64,000 nucleotides of DNA from Aquilaria yunnanensis (GCA_039654915.1 CM077599.1:19938501-20002500); one strand, 5' to 3'. Positions 47,018-59,186 are shown, counted from the first letter of the stretch. A program made the numbers and translations. Notes: a model not told the origin generated them from the letters alone.

Positions 47018-47081
47018 CCGGTGAAACCAATAGGCTGCGCCTCTGCTTCTGCCGGTCCGTCTCAACTGGTTCTTCTCCACT
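47018..47081. repeat. 64-bp direct repeat right of the CACTA element
   Basis: CCGGTGAAACCAATAGGCTG through TTCTTCTCCACT, the partner of 41499-41562 with a few mismatches. It starts immediately after the TCT target duplication. Confidence 0.85.
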
Positions 47082-47651
47082 AACTTTGCTAATTATTCAG
47101 TCCAGTCATCTTCAAAACTAGGGAGAGTTAGATTGACGCTATCATTTGATTCGTTCCTCGAATTTTCGCTCTTCCTTTTCTGATGACTTTTACTTTGAGG
47201 ATTTGAATATGGACACTGCAAATACAGTGGCCTACACAAAAACACAAAAGCAAGAAACATGACCCGAGTACAGACTAAAAGCCTAAAACTGCGTCAACCA
47301 AAAAAAAATTAATAAATAAATAATTCTATGCTTCTTATCTCAAATTAAGGCAACCCTTTTTTTTGCCACATTCGTCCCATAAAATTTGTCACTTTTCGAC
47401 TTTTTCAAATTGAGTAAATTTGCTGTGTTTTTTATTTTATTAATTGTTATTGAAAAACTTTTAGAAAAAAACTATTTAGAAGCTAACACAAATTTTGATC
47501 TATTATTTAGATCCAAAAGCTTCCTTCGAGAAATCTATCTTCATATGGTGCTTATGACTTAGACGTAATAATAAGGTTTTCCAAGATTCAGACATGACGG
47601 GCCCTCAAATTATTTTACCTCACAAGCTCCTTACCGATACATTCAGTTAGC
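47082..47651. other. Intergenic spacer, no gene recognised
   Basis: Non-coding sequence. A Stowaway-like half (CCCATAAAATTTGTCACTTT near 47377) has no recognisable partner end. Confidence 0.35.
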
Positions 47652-48120
47652 ATGACAATACAAGAGCTTTATATGCCAAAGCTTAAAGCCATGCCCGTCC
47701 CCTTGTGTCAAAGTGTGGGGTTCTGCCTCTCACTTCTCTACCCTGTCAACGGTGCTTGGGATCCTTTTTCTAGGAGGGGTGCAATTGGATGGATATGTCG
47801 GGACTCTCATTCTAGTCTTACTGGTGTTACTAGTCAAGTTATTGGTGTTTGTCCCTTTGCACTATCTACTAAAGTCAAAGCTGTTTTGAGTGCTATTCGG
47901 GCTACTAGTACCAATCATTTAGATAATGTTACCATCCTAATAGATTGAACTCAAGCATTTCTTTACTTATCTGATTATTCTCCAATCCATCTAGCTATTG
48001 AAACAGATATCATAGAATTCTAGTGCCTTGTCAGCCCTTTTAGAAAGACCATCTTGCTGGTCATCTGGCGTACTAGTTTAGAGCAAACTCATAGGCTGGC
48101 CACTGCAGCCCTTAGGCTTT
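47652..48120 (+). pseudogene. RNase H-like (RVT_3-type) fragment
   Basis: The plus frame reads VNGAWDPFSRRGAIGWICRD, SLTGVTSQVIGVCPFALSTK and VKAVLSAIRAT ... NVTILID, then a stop. The following bases continue in the same frame with TQAFLYLSDYSPIHLAIETD. This is the plant RNase H-like domain common in LINE ORF2 tails and free-standing relics. The in-frame stops (TGA at 47946-47948 and others) and lack of upstream RT make it a dead fragment. Confidence 0.65.
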
Positions 48121-51100
48121 TTCTCCCCTAGTTGGTTTTCTCATTTTCTTTCTGAGTACGAAAAAAAAAATTATATATGTATATGTTGTTATAAAACATA
48201 TGCACTTGCAAACATACTCAATTCAAAAAAGCGACAACCCTATTATGTTACAATTAGTCAGAGACGTCATGTGACAAAGATACTCATCTTTATTTTATTT
48301 TATTCTTTTCATGTTTAGCTTTTTATAAATAGAAATCTATCTTTATCAAAGACTGCAAGTCATGTGACATTTGCAAATTGGATATAATAACAACGGAGGA
48401 CAATTGAGACATTGCCTTGTCAATTTGGCTGAACTTTTTTTTTAAAAAAAATGATTAACATTGTTTGTTGGTACTTATTGAATTTGTTTCAAGCAAATCA
48501 TTAATTTTGTTGCTGACGAGTGCATTATTTAGAGTAATTAATCATATTTGGAAGGATTAAAATGAGTTTGTCAAAGTTGGGCCAAGTAAGTTTTAATTTC
48601 AACTGGTTCGAGAATTATTTCAGAAGAAAGGGTTCAAGATTACTGAAAAATCTTGTCTTTGAGAATTGGTGAGTAAGTCTTCAAAATATGTTATTGTTTA
48701 GATCAACTTTGATTTGTAAATGATAACCTCTTTTAGGAGTGAGCATTTGGTTGGTTCAATTTAGAACCAATCTGAATAAAACGATCTAATTGGTTTCGGT
48801 TTTAACAAAGTGTAGCTAAATTTTCTGCATGTCATAATCAATCCGAACTATCCGAATTAACTTTCAGTTTATTTGATTCGATTTATTCAATTCCTCTTTC
48901 TAAGATATAGGAACATAATAAATGAAAAAAAAAATAACATAAATATTAAAAAATTTGTATCTAATGCCCAAAATTAAAAAACGATAAATATGTAGTCCAA
49001 AATTATTAGAAAATAGTCGTATATATGTATGATCATATGGATAATGGTAAAGTATTTGTTACTATTCGATCTATTCTGATTATTTGATTTCAAGTGTATG
49101 AACCAATAATTGATCTAATAATCGAACATAAAATTCAATTTTGGTCTGAACCAACTAACTAGAAAAGCAACCAAACCATTTTATTCGAATCTAATTGGTC
49201 AGTTCATTTTTTCAGTTTTCTCAAACTAATGTCCACCCCTAAGTTCTTTTATGAAATTTCAAGTTTAATTTGTCAAAAGAATGGTTTAACATATTTATTT
49301 TGTAACCTAAGATTGCCCAGTTCCCAAGTTTCTATTTTTCTAATCTGAGAACTAGAGCTCATGAGAACCTTTTTTTTTTTTAATATCAGTTAGCGTGTTA
49401 AACTCAAAATTAATCTATTAACTTGGAGTTTAAAAAGCCTCGCCAATTTTTTTTTCTCGATTGGCATGATTTGACCTTAAAATATCAAATTGATTTTGAA
49501 CAAATCAGAGATTGACACTTGGACAGTTTGGTTGAGCATTTAATGGTCTAGTTCTAATCAATATTGACCGGTGACGGGTGAAATTAAGTTTAACACGTTA
49601 AACTCAAAGCTTAACAACTTAATTGGAACTGAACTAGCATAAAAAAAGGAGTAACAGTCATCAAAATTTGTGAAGCTTTTTTAGGCCTCTCCAACTGCTA
49701 CTCTATGGTCATTTTGGTCCCAAAAGAGTATAAATACATCAAGAAACATTTTGGGAAGTGCACTTGGCACCTACAAGTGAGATATTATCCAACATTCTTA
49801 TCAAAAAGTTATCTTAACATGAGATTTGTCAAGAATGTTGTGATTTCATTTGCTATCTAGTATCTAGTACTATAATTGAGCATGTAACAATGTAAATACC
49901 AATTTGATGAGATTGAATTAGTGAAATTTCTAGGAAAACAAGTGAGGGAAAGGGCGTTAATGAGGTCTCTAGTTAACATCTAGGATATGTGCCTATTTTG
50001 CATAGTTAAAAAGTTAAATTTCATCATCTTTAACCTTATACTCCTCTTGTAGACCTCTATGAAAGTGTTGGTCTCTTGCATTGTTTTATCGTTCTAGCTT
50101 GGAGCGGTTGGACTAAACTATAGGAGAATAGAGGAAAAAAATGGAGTTCTTGAAGCGGGAAGAACCTAAGGCTGCAACCCTCAAAACCAAGGCCACTGCC
50201 CAAATGCTTTGACACTCCTAAATGTCAGGGTTGCAACCCCAACACCACCAAAAACATCCAAAGTAGGCCAGTCGTACACAAGGCCGCAACCCCAGCCTTC
50301 CTAACACTTAGAAAATTTTAGAATTTGCATAAGGGCTGAAACTTCCAAATTTAAGGCACAACTCACATTGATAGCAACCTGATGCTCTACTTTTAGGATT
50401 TTCTTGTCTATTTGCATTTGGTTTTGAGAATGGCTAGTTTGACTCTCAAAAGGAGCCAATTCTCCACTTTCTAGAGGCATCTTTTCACTCATCATTGTTT
50501 TCCTAGGATTTGAAATTTCATCTTCTGTTTTTACTTTCATCCATTTTTTCTACATGTTGAAAAAAGAGAAGCTAGAAATATGAAGAAGACGAGCAAAAGC
50601 TTGAAGGAGCAAACAATAGGGCTAGGGTACTCCTATAGCTTTTTTTCCTTAACTAGATTTTCTTTAGCTTTTTCTTCTCAATTTGTTCATGCTTATTGTA
50701 GAACTTGATTTTGTACTCATGTTGACATGGAGTAGATTTATTTTACTTTCTAGAGTTGTAGCTACTTGACTTGGTTGATTTATTTTAATTTGAGGTTTTA
50801 TTGTCCATAATTTATCTTGTTAATTGTTCAATTTTTCTTGTGCTTATGTTCATGTTTTTTTTAGTGTGCCAAACTTTGACTTGCATTATAGATTTAGTTA
50901 GTGCTCGGGAAAGCCTAACTAAATTGAAAAAGGGAAAAATTGTAGTAACCTTAGAGAAGGTTAAGAAACCCTTCTAGATTGCTAAGTGAGTAAAAAGGAC
51001 TTAGATGCTTTTAGAGAAGCTAAGTCAATTGGTTAGGATAGGAATCCAATTGGGTGTTTAAAGGAGAAAAGAACTCAATTTTGGAAAAACTGAGTTCAAC

Positions 51101-52990
51101 TTTTGGTTCTTTCAATAATAAGTAGAGGAAAGAAAGAGATGAAGATCTAGGTTGTATAATAAATTAATCAAGTAATAAAAACTCTAAAAAAATGTGTTTT
51201 AAACTTGGTCTAATCACATCAACTAAAGTTTTTAGCTCTATTACAGTTAATTACAATTCTCCTTTTAGCTTTACTAGTTTTGTTAGTCTTTTAATAAGTA
51301 CTACTTAGATAAATTCTTGTTTTATTAATTGTCTAGCTAAAATTAACTCAAAGGTTGTGCAGTTAATTAACAAAATTTGCTCAAAATATCCATGTGGAAA
51401 TGATCTTAACTTGCCATTACTATATTTGCACACCATGCACTTACTAATAGTGATTGGTTTTGTTTTTAAAACTTTCACACTTACAAAAAAAAAACTAGTG
51501 AAAGCTAGTGGTAGAATGGGCTACCAAAAAATATAATGCATTGTGTATAATTGCAATTCCTTAGTGAAGAAGAAATTCTCAAGTGGTAAACTTGATAAGA
51601 GGAATAAACTCTCAAAAGGGGGGGGGCTAAACCTCTATAAAAATTTTGATGTTTAATTTTTTTATTCTCTTCTTTCCATTTGGTTACTTTTTACTTTCTA
51701 ATTCCTTACTTATCCAACAATTGAAGCCCTCTCTTTAAATTGTTCCAAAGTATGTTTCTAAAACAAATTTTAGAACACTTGTTGGTAGAGTTTTCTTCAT
51801 CAGTGCAAGGTTACTTAGGCTCTTTCATTTCCCTCTTGTTTAAAAGTTACAAAGATTTGTTTTGGGCAATTTCCAAAACCAACTAATTCACCTTCATCTT
51901 GGTTATTCTTGAGCCAATAATACTCAACATTTTGTATTATCAATTCCTTTTCATTTATACTTTGGAATTACTAAAAGGAGTATGAACCATGGTTTATAGA
52001 TATGTTTGATAAAGATTATGCATGTGTGTGTGTATAAATACATGCTACTCCATGTGAGGTTAGTTGAATAGTTAATGTGTTAGGGACATTGTGCGAAGGT
52101 CCCCACTCCCTCCATAAAAAATGTTGCGTAAAGCTGGCTCAATTGCCCTTTGAATCTAAAAAAACTTGGCATTCTTCTTCCCCTACTTAGAGTACTAATA
52201 CATCTTCCCTTATATACTTGTAAGCATGCTTCTAAATATATAAAAAAAAACACATACAACTAAAACTAATGTGAATATTATGCTTTTCATTTATCATTTT
52301 TTTGGTAATAAGAATAATATTAAGAGAAAAGAAAGGGACAACAAACTTAGAGAGGTTATGGGATAAAGTGTCCTATAGAGGAGATGAAGTCACACTATGA
52401 TCCTTGAAATAAAGAAAGGATCTGAGTCTACCATTGATTCATCGGGTTAGCGTGAAAACTAGTCTAACTTTGACATATCTTGGGGAAATGAGTGCTATTG
52501 GAAGTGTTATCCATTAAGTTGACATGGTACCTTTTCATAAGAAATCTATTATCATTTGGTGTAGCTCATTTTTTCCCAATTTGCACAATTAGAGTGTTGG
52601 ATATAGTCTTGGATTTCTTGGCCATCTTGACAATATGAGGCATAGAATAATCATTAACCCAATTGGAGAATGTCATTGACTAATCAGCATTAGGAGCTAT
52701 ATACTCTCTATCTCTAATAGAGTAATTCTTTGTAACTTCAATTTCCTTAAAATGGTCTACAGGAAAGAATCTTGGCTCACCGAAAAGCAAAGATCATCCT
52801 GATTGCCCCATTGATGACATTTTGGATAGGTTTTTTTGTAGGCATTTTCCCCGTCTTCTTATTTTGTTCGTTCTTCTTCTTTTTATTCAAAAATTGAGAA
52901 GATAAATTTTCAAGTAGGCCTATATACACTTTGAAAGGAGTAATCGGCAAAACTAATTAATCATGTTAAAAATTATAGTTTACCTTGTCC
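48121..52990. other. Intergenic AT-rich DNA, no gene recognised
   Basis: Almost 5 kb without a supportable gene. A 79-codon minus open frame (50301-50540) has no domain. A CA/GT-poor, T-rich background prevails. A G-run of 10 occurs near 51619. Phrases near 49360-49620 look like short degenerate inverted repeats. The stretch 50040-51700 may be an old LTR-element remnant, but I could not find paired LTRs. Confidence 0.35.
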
Positions 52991-52998
52991 ATATCCAT

Positions 52999-53331
52999 CT
53001 ATGAAGGGCTAACAGGAAGAGTAGGGATTATGGTTTGTGGTCTCTTGTGATGTTGCTTCTTACCATCCATCTTTATGTGCAAATGCAAGTGCTGTCGATG
53101 AGAGTTAGAAAGATACTTGTCCTTGCTTGCCTTTGGATCCATTTTAGTCGATCTCTGAACATACCACACTACTTTTGGAGGGCTACCAATAAAGTTAGTT
53201 TTTGGCTTCATGCAGCTTAAACCTTTGTGCAGTGGTTCCCCACACTTAAGGCAAATAAAGCACTTCCTCTCCCGAACAAAACTCAAACAATACCCAACCT
53301 TATCATCTATCATGAACAATGATTTATACAT
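52999..53331 (-). pseudogene. Possible LINE/gag-like zinc-knuckle fragment
   Basis: The 110-codon minus frame contains CLKCGEPLHKGLSC, a C-x2-C-x4-H-x4-C zinc knuckle, near its start, followed by a basic, His-rich tail. Such knuckles occur in ORF1 proteins of plant LINEs and in retroelement gag. There is no intact partner ORF and no LTRs around it, so I read it as a retroelement relic. It could also be chance. Confidence 0.4.
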
Positions 53332-53659
53332 CCAGTTTCAATAACTAAACAACAAAATGATGTAAGAATAATTTGACAAAGAATGATCTAGTAAGACACA
53401 TGACTCACCTAAAAGCTTACCTACTAGAAATGTCATGCGATTATAGGATGGAATTTTATAGGAAAATTAACCAACTGAATGGCCTACATTAAAAAATTGA
53501 AATGAAGTAGTACTATATTTTATAGTACTCCCTTGTGAAAGAAACTACCACATTCCTTTTTAGATTATCCAAAAAAGGGTGAATAGTTTTTTTTTTAAAT
53601 AATATCAAATTTGCATTATTACTATTAGTTAAACTAACATTACACAATATCTCAAAAAA

Positions 53660-53906
53660 TACTATAATAGAAAAACAAAATGGTGACTATTGGTTTGATC
53701 ATCAGTTGGTTGTTGTAGTGATTGTTTGACAACCAAAAAAATCGATCGCCAAACCTTGGTCACTAGGGTCCAGTGACCAAACTAGTGAATAAATCCTCCA
53801 GGAAATTTTTTGACAATTGATCAGTGATCAATGGGCGATTGAATGTTTAGTGACCGAGTTTTGCAGTCTTTTTTTTCGATGGCAATTTTGCATCAATCTT
53901 ATAGTG
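53660..53906. mobile_element. CACTA-derived MITE (247 bp)
   Basis: The ends are TACTATAATAG (left) and, reverse-complemented on the right, CACTATAAGAT. AAA lies on both sides as a possible 3-bp target duplication. Inside, GTGACCAA / GATCACTGATC / TTAGTGACCGAG motifs repeat in both orientations, like CACTA subterminal sites. There is no coding content. Confidence 0.55.
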
Positions 53907-53942
53907 AAAGAATCTTTTCTTTTTTAGTTATCACTTAAACTA

Positions 53943-54391
53943 GGATTAATTACAATTTGCCCTTTGAGGTTTACATGAAATTACACCTTTTCCCCTTACT
54001 ATTTTAAAAATAGACAATTTACCCTATGCATTTTTAATACAGTCCAATAGTAACTTTTAAAATTTTAATTTAGACTATATGGTTGTCATCTTTAAGTAAT
54101 TTTAATTTATAAAGTATTTTTTTATAATTAATTGATATTTAAAATTATTGTGTTAAAAATTGAAAGAAATACAGAAATAAAAAATTGATAATTTAAAATT
54201 TCATTAATTGTAAAAAAAATATGATATAGATTGAAATTACTAGAAGATGACTACCATAATGTCTAAATTAAAATTTTAGAAGTTACTGTCAGGTTGTATT
54301 AAAAATGCAGATGGTAAAGTGTATATTTTTGAAACAGAATGAAATAAAATATAATTTTACCCAAACCTCATAAGACAAATTATAGTTATCC
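53943..54391. mobile_element. Long-armed inverted-repeat MITE (449 bp), Mutator-like
   Basis: The left arm GGATTAATTACAATTTGCCC and the right arm (reverse complement) GGATAACTATAATTTGTCTT remain paired for about 200 bp (GCATTTTTAATACA, AAAATTTTAATTTAGAC and TCATCTT blocks). Flanks ACTTAAACTA and CTTTAAACTA suggest an aged 10-bp target duplication (8 of 10 match). It would fold into an almost complete hairpin. Confidence 0.72.
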
Positions 54392-56065
54392 CTTTAAACT
54401 ATCATGACTACTGCAAAACCTAAAAGAAATTTTTTTTGAATTTTAGTAGCAAGATAAAAATTAAAAAAATAACATAAATTATGTATACCTTAACTACTAT
54501 ATAAAAAAAAAACTTCATTCACATTATGAGAAAGAGTAGCAGCATATTTTGGCTCGACTTTTAGCAAACAAGCAGCAGAGGCAGCATATGCTAGTTGTTC
54601 CATCCACGCCATGTGGCCCGACAAGTTGGAACGGGAACTTAATACTAGGCTGGCCAACCCAATTCGGTTGGTAAGATAAGAGACAGTTTGGAATTTGGAT
54701 GGGTTTCAGGATTTGAATCTCTTTTATATTTGTATGGTAAAATTAAGTTGTTGAAACTCTTATTGTCTTTTTGGGACAATAAGCAAGTCCCCCTAACGTA
54801 TCCTAACTATCATATATGTCCCCCCATAATTTTATATTAACTTGTTGAATTCTTTTGAATATAAAAAAGGGCCAAAAAAAAAGAAAAAAGGGTTCCTAGA
54901 TGACTGAGATTCCGACACATGTAGCACGGGAGATGAGGCGGCGGAATCGTTAGCACTGTATAGATTTTGGCAAGAAATATTCCCAGTTAACTTGTGTAGC
55001 TTCTATAGCCTGCCAAGGAATTAATGCCCATCCAATTGGGTTGGTTGAGGTTCTTATTTTGTTCCTTATATTCTTTATTCTTTGAGGACATCTTCGAATT
55101 ACTTTTTTATACGTGCAATAAAACAGATTAATTTATGTGTTATTGACATAACTTTTTTAGCAACTCGAAGGATTCAATAAACTTCATTAGGCTACATTCT
55201 GATTATACTAGTATAATATTATTGATTCTCAAAATCAATTAATACTTATGAGGAAGGAAATCCAATCCCCAATTATAATAATTAAAAATGTTTGAACCCG
55301 AGTCTTCGGCCTAATTAAGAAAGGCTGATGGATGGCATAAACAGAAATATTGGTTTGAGGGAGTGAGGGCAGGAGAATCATGCATTGTCTCTCATCTTAA
55401 TATTCTTCCATCATATTTTATAGGGGAGTTTCAGATGAATCCCTAACTTTTGTCCAAGTGACAAAATTAATACCTGATCTCTGGTCAATTTTAAAATTTT
55501 CGAGTACAGTAGCACTCCTCCCCTAGTCCACCAGTGAATGCATTTGAAAGTTGACACTAAGATAAATATTTATATTAGGCTACACATTTTATGGATTTCC
55601 GGAAGTTTGTCTTCGTTAGAATGCCTTTAATTCTAGGGAGCGCAAACGAACGTATGAGGCCTTGATCCTGGGAACATACAACCGTGGAGCTATTTGTTTA
55701 CCAAGTCAAAAAGATTTGGTGAGGAAGTCGTATACCAACATGCATATTGAACCAGGAAATCAGGCACCATATATGCCTGAAGACAACAATAATTATTTAT
55801 TGCCAATGTGTAGCTAGTGTAAGGTTACAAGGTACAAATATTCTTCTTACACGGTTCAGCCAAACTAAACCGATGCCAGTTTTGTACCATTTTGGAAGTC
55901 TTGCTGCCATTTCGTACTTCCAACGTTACAACTAAATTAGAGGTACGTTAAATTAAAAGACAAAACAAGCAACGAACTGGTAGCTGCTGTTGGCCGTAAG
56001 AAACCGCGACAATTAAAACACAAATTACTCTCTAACGTGTAGTTGAAAAGTACTCATGGAATTAA
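54392..56065. other. Intergenic DNA and 3' flank of copy B, no other gene
   Basis: Non-coding AT-rich sequence. The last few hundred bases before 56066 are downstream of the minus-strand peptidase gene and would include its 3' UTR. A 62-codon plus open frame (55747-55935) has no domain. Confidence 0.4.
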
Positions 56066-57062
56066 TCAGAAAGGTATGGAAGCAACGTCGCCGTCTCTGT
56101 TCTTGAGAAAATTCTTGCATATCTTCTCCAAGTACATCCTGTCCGGATCCGCCACCTCCAGTCCCGCCTTTGCCTTGTCCGCGAACTCTTTCTGCAAAAC
56201 CATCAAATTTGAACACGTTTCAGACAAGCGCACAAGTATGTAACTCAAATATTTATGTAACAGATCATATGTGTAGGGGAGGACCGCAATGCAATTGCTG
56301 CCGAGAAGGCGGTCGACGAGGTTGCACAGAATGTCTTTGGTGTACTCGGGATGGCCCTGAATTCCGAGAATGTGGTGGCCGACGGTGAACATTTCGACAC
56401 CGGTCTTGTCGGAGCAGGCGATCACTTGGGCCCCCGGAGGGATTTCCAGGACCTCATCCTGGTGGCATTCGATGATGGACAGAGAGGCAGTAGTGGAAAG
56501 TCTGTCGAGCTCATCAACAAAGCCACAAGCCGCTGATGGTTCCTTCACAAAGTTTATCCTCCTCAGCCCAATGTCCCATCCACTGCATGCCTTCCCTACC
56601 TTCCCACCCAATGCCCTGCACAACACCTGCCACACCAACATAGTTCATAAATGACAGGGTAAACTTAACCGGTAAAGATGTCATGGTCAAGGCCAATGAG
56701 AGGGCGGCCGGCCGGCCGGGCTGGGCTAGCTATATATCTACCTGATGGCCGAAGCAGATCCCGAGGACTTTCTTCTCCATGGCATCCAAAGACTGCAACA
56801 GGAAGCAAAGCCTAAGAATCCAATCATCATCTCCATAGGCATCGAAAGGGCTGCCGCTGACCACAAAGCCGTCGTACAAATGGAGCTGAGTGAGGTCAGG
56901 GAACTCCCCATCAACAACCCTAAACAAGTCCCATCTCTCTCCTTCTTCCCCGAACGCGGACACGAACACATTGAAGTAGCCACCGTACACCTTCTTGGCA
57001 TAATCAGAGTCCCTTGCAGCCATCAGAAGAGCGTATCTTTTTCCTCCCGTAATATCCTTCAT
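56066..57062 (-). CDS. Gamma-glutamyl peptidase-like class I glutamine amidotransferase (copy B), 3 exons
   Basis: Minus-strand exons are 57062-56742 (107 codons), 56626-56285 (114 codons) and 56191-56066 (41 codons plus stop), giving 262 residues. I chose [20 protein letters not shown] as start because it aligns with copy A. In-frame ATGs at 57113 and 57170 would add 17 or 36 residues with no family support. Intron 1 (56627-56741) is at the same codon as in copy A. Intron 2 (56192-56284, GTCCTC...TTGCAG) is phase 0. The triad is Cys103 in GICFGHQ and His199 and Glu201 in GHPEY. Relative to copy A there is an 11-residue insertion around [17 protein letters not shown], before the ECHQDE motif. 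Family role as for copy A: a cytosolic enzyme removing gamma-glutamyl groups from glutathione-type compounds. It is intact. Confidence 0.9.
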
Positions 57063-57210
57063 ATTGGCTGTTGAGATATATATATTTTCTGCAGATTGAC
57101 TATCTTCAATCATTATGGATAATGAGAAATGGAGTCTATTGAAAGTATATATGTTAATTTGAGAAAGCAAGTGACTTGTGGAATGGGAATCGGGTGGAGG
57201 GATTGTAGCC

Positions 57211-57220
57211 CTTTTATAGC
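57211..57220 (-). promoter_or_regulatory. Probable TATA box of copy B
   Basis: The minus strand reads GCTATAAAAG here, about 150 nt upstream of the chosen ATG at 57062. A start 30 nt downstream (about 57185) would leave the first in-frame ATG (57170) very close to the cap, so the start codon choice matters. Confidence 0.6.
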
Positions 57221-57697
57221 AAATCTTGAGTGGGAAATGAGTCTTGCTTGTGGTCCAAAATAGTGTTTAAGAAAAAACAAGAAACAAAGAAGGAGGAAAA
57301 TAAAAAGTACTATTTTAAAAATTAAATAAGCAGTTGGAAGGTCATCGACTCATCGAGCGCTAAGTCGATCGCTTGGACTTTTGGAGGACGCGGTTCCACA
57401 TTGGATTGGAGCAGTGTGGTAAGAATCATCGTGTATGTATATTGCTAGATTCGTGTGTCCCGCAAGGATGGTATTAAGTGCATACATATTTCACGAAACT
57501 AGTAAGTCTATATGATTTGCATATGAATCAAAATATTAAGTTATTTTTTATTTAAATAATTATAATTATAATTCTAATTATCTTATTCAAAATAAACAGT
57601 AGTAATAACGAAACTAGTTTAGATATGTTTCTTATCAAGTTCATATTCTTATTTGAGCCATCAATTATAATATATTGCACATTATATTAAATTTTTA
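57221..57697. other. Upstream flank of copy B, no gene seen
   Basis: Intergenic sequence between the copy B promoter and the Mutator-like element. No open frame of note. Confidence 0.4.
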
Positions 57698-57875
57698 AGG
57701 TAAATTACATAATTAGATTATAACTTTTAATTATTATTTCATTTTTTATCTCAACATTTAATTTACACATTTTGGCTCCCTAACCCCATTAAAATGTACC
57801 ATTTTAGCCTGGACGGAAGTTATTGTCATGAACAAAAAAGGATAAATCAACATAAGAATGCCGGAGAAAATACTA

Positions 57876-58039
57876 CCCCCTCCGTCCCAAAAATTTTGCT
57901 CCATATATGAATGATAATTCAAGATATGTAGTTTCTAAATATATTTTTTTTATTTTTTTTAACAAACAATAATATGAATAAAATTAAGTCAAAATACAAC
58001 AAAAAGCCAAATGTATTAAAACTTCTGAAACGGAAAGAG
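57876..58039. mobile_element. Stowaway-like MITE nested in the inverted-repeat element
   Basis: 164 bp with TA on both sides (57874-57875 and 58040-58041). The left end CCCCCTCCGTCCCAAAAATT and the right end, reverse-complemented, CTCTTTCCGTTTCAGAAGTT are the Stowaway consensus type. Confidence 0.75.
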
Positions 58040-58701
58040 TAATATTAACTCCTGAAAACTTTCCTTTTACCAGACAATTCTTAAAACTTGGAAATCTAAC
58101 CTCAGTCTCTAACCCTTTCCCACCTCCCATCTGTCGTCCGCCGTCCCCCACCATCTGTCCCTAACCCCCAACCACCCCCTCTCCGCCGTCCCGAACTCCC
58201 ATCGGCTGTGGGATTTCCTCTCCGATTGGGCTCAGCACCAAGGCGCGCATCAGCTGCAGCAACATCGGCGTGGTGCAAATCGTCGCGAATTCCTCTGCCC
58301 ATCGCTCTGCCTGTTGCACACTGCGGCCGTCGCGATCTGCAATCGAATTAGATTTTGCCGTTGCTCTGGAATCGAATCTGATTCAACCGTCACTGTTGCC
58401 CGTCGAATTTAGAAGAGGAGATGGGAAATTAGAAGAAGAGGAGAGAAAGAGAGCAAAATAACGCTGGGGATTGAGAGGCGGACGACGCGGCCCTGGGAGG
58501 AGGGCGAAATAGGGATGAGGGTGGCGGCTGAGGAGGCGGAATAGGGAGGGAAGGGGCGGTTACGGTGGTGGTGGCGAAAGGAATGGTTGGATTGTTAGAT
58601 TTTAAGGTTTTAATTTTTTTTTACAAAGGGGAAATTTTCAGGGGTTCAAAGTAACATTTACCCCTATAAATATATACTGATGTGATGTTTTCTATTCAAA
58701 A

Positions 58702-59035
58702 TAATTCGTTTTGTCTAAAGTCAACTAATTTTTTTTACTTTTACATCTTTTTTACCTAAAACCAATTTCATTTGAAAGTCAATGTTACGTAGATGCAATA
58801 ATCAATTTGAAAATGAATTTTTAGGATGTTGTTAAATTTTTATGAATTTTTCTTTTTTAAGGCTTGAAACTAGAAAAATTCATAAAAATTTAGTAAGATT
58901 ATAAAAACTGTATTTTCAATTGATTATTGCAGCTACATAATATTAGCTTTTAATTAAAATTAGTTTCAAGTAAAAAAGATGTAAAAATAAAAATAAGTCA
59001 TTTTGTAGTCAATTGACTAAAGTTAAAACGAATTA
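58702..59035. mobile_element. AT-rich inverted-repeat MITE, copy 4
   Basis: The ends AATTCGTTTTGTCTAAAGTC and GTTAAAACGAATT are inverted partners. The interior repeats the block order of the 14035 copy (GTCAATGTTACGTAGATGCA ... TTGATTATTGCAGCTACATA). This copy is nested inside the 57698-59170 element. Confidence 0.78.
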
Positions 59036-59186
59036 GGTGATAGTTTTCCTCCAAAAATGGGACTAAAATAAAATATTTTAATGAGATTCAAGGGTCGAAA
59101 CGTACAAATTGAAGGTTAAGGTGAAAAAAAAAAATAATTAAATGTTAGGGTTTAATCATGCAATTTATTCTAAATTTCTATTTGGT

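Larger units (their letters stand above)
57698..59170. mobile_element. Inverted-repeat (Mutator-like) element with two nested MITEs
   Basis: The left arm (GGTAAATTACATAATTAGAT ... CCCTAACCCCATTAAAATGT) pairs with the right arm, whose reverse complement reads AATAAATTGCATGATTAAAC ... AATCTCATTAAAATATTTTA. The arms are of the same family as those at 37377-38545. TAAATTTTT and TAAATTTCT next to the ends may be an aged target duplication. The GC-rich middle (58086-58600) has only domain-less open frames. A Stowaway MITE (57876-58039) and an AT-rich MITE (58702-59035) have inserted into it. End positions are good to a few bases. Confidence 0.6.

Noticed and set aside
57063..57170. Upstream in-frame ATGs of peptidase copy B at 57113 and 57170
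   Set aside because: The extra 17-36 residues have no counterpart in copy A or in the family, and the first ATG would lie very close to the predicted cap site.
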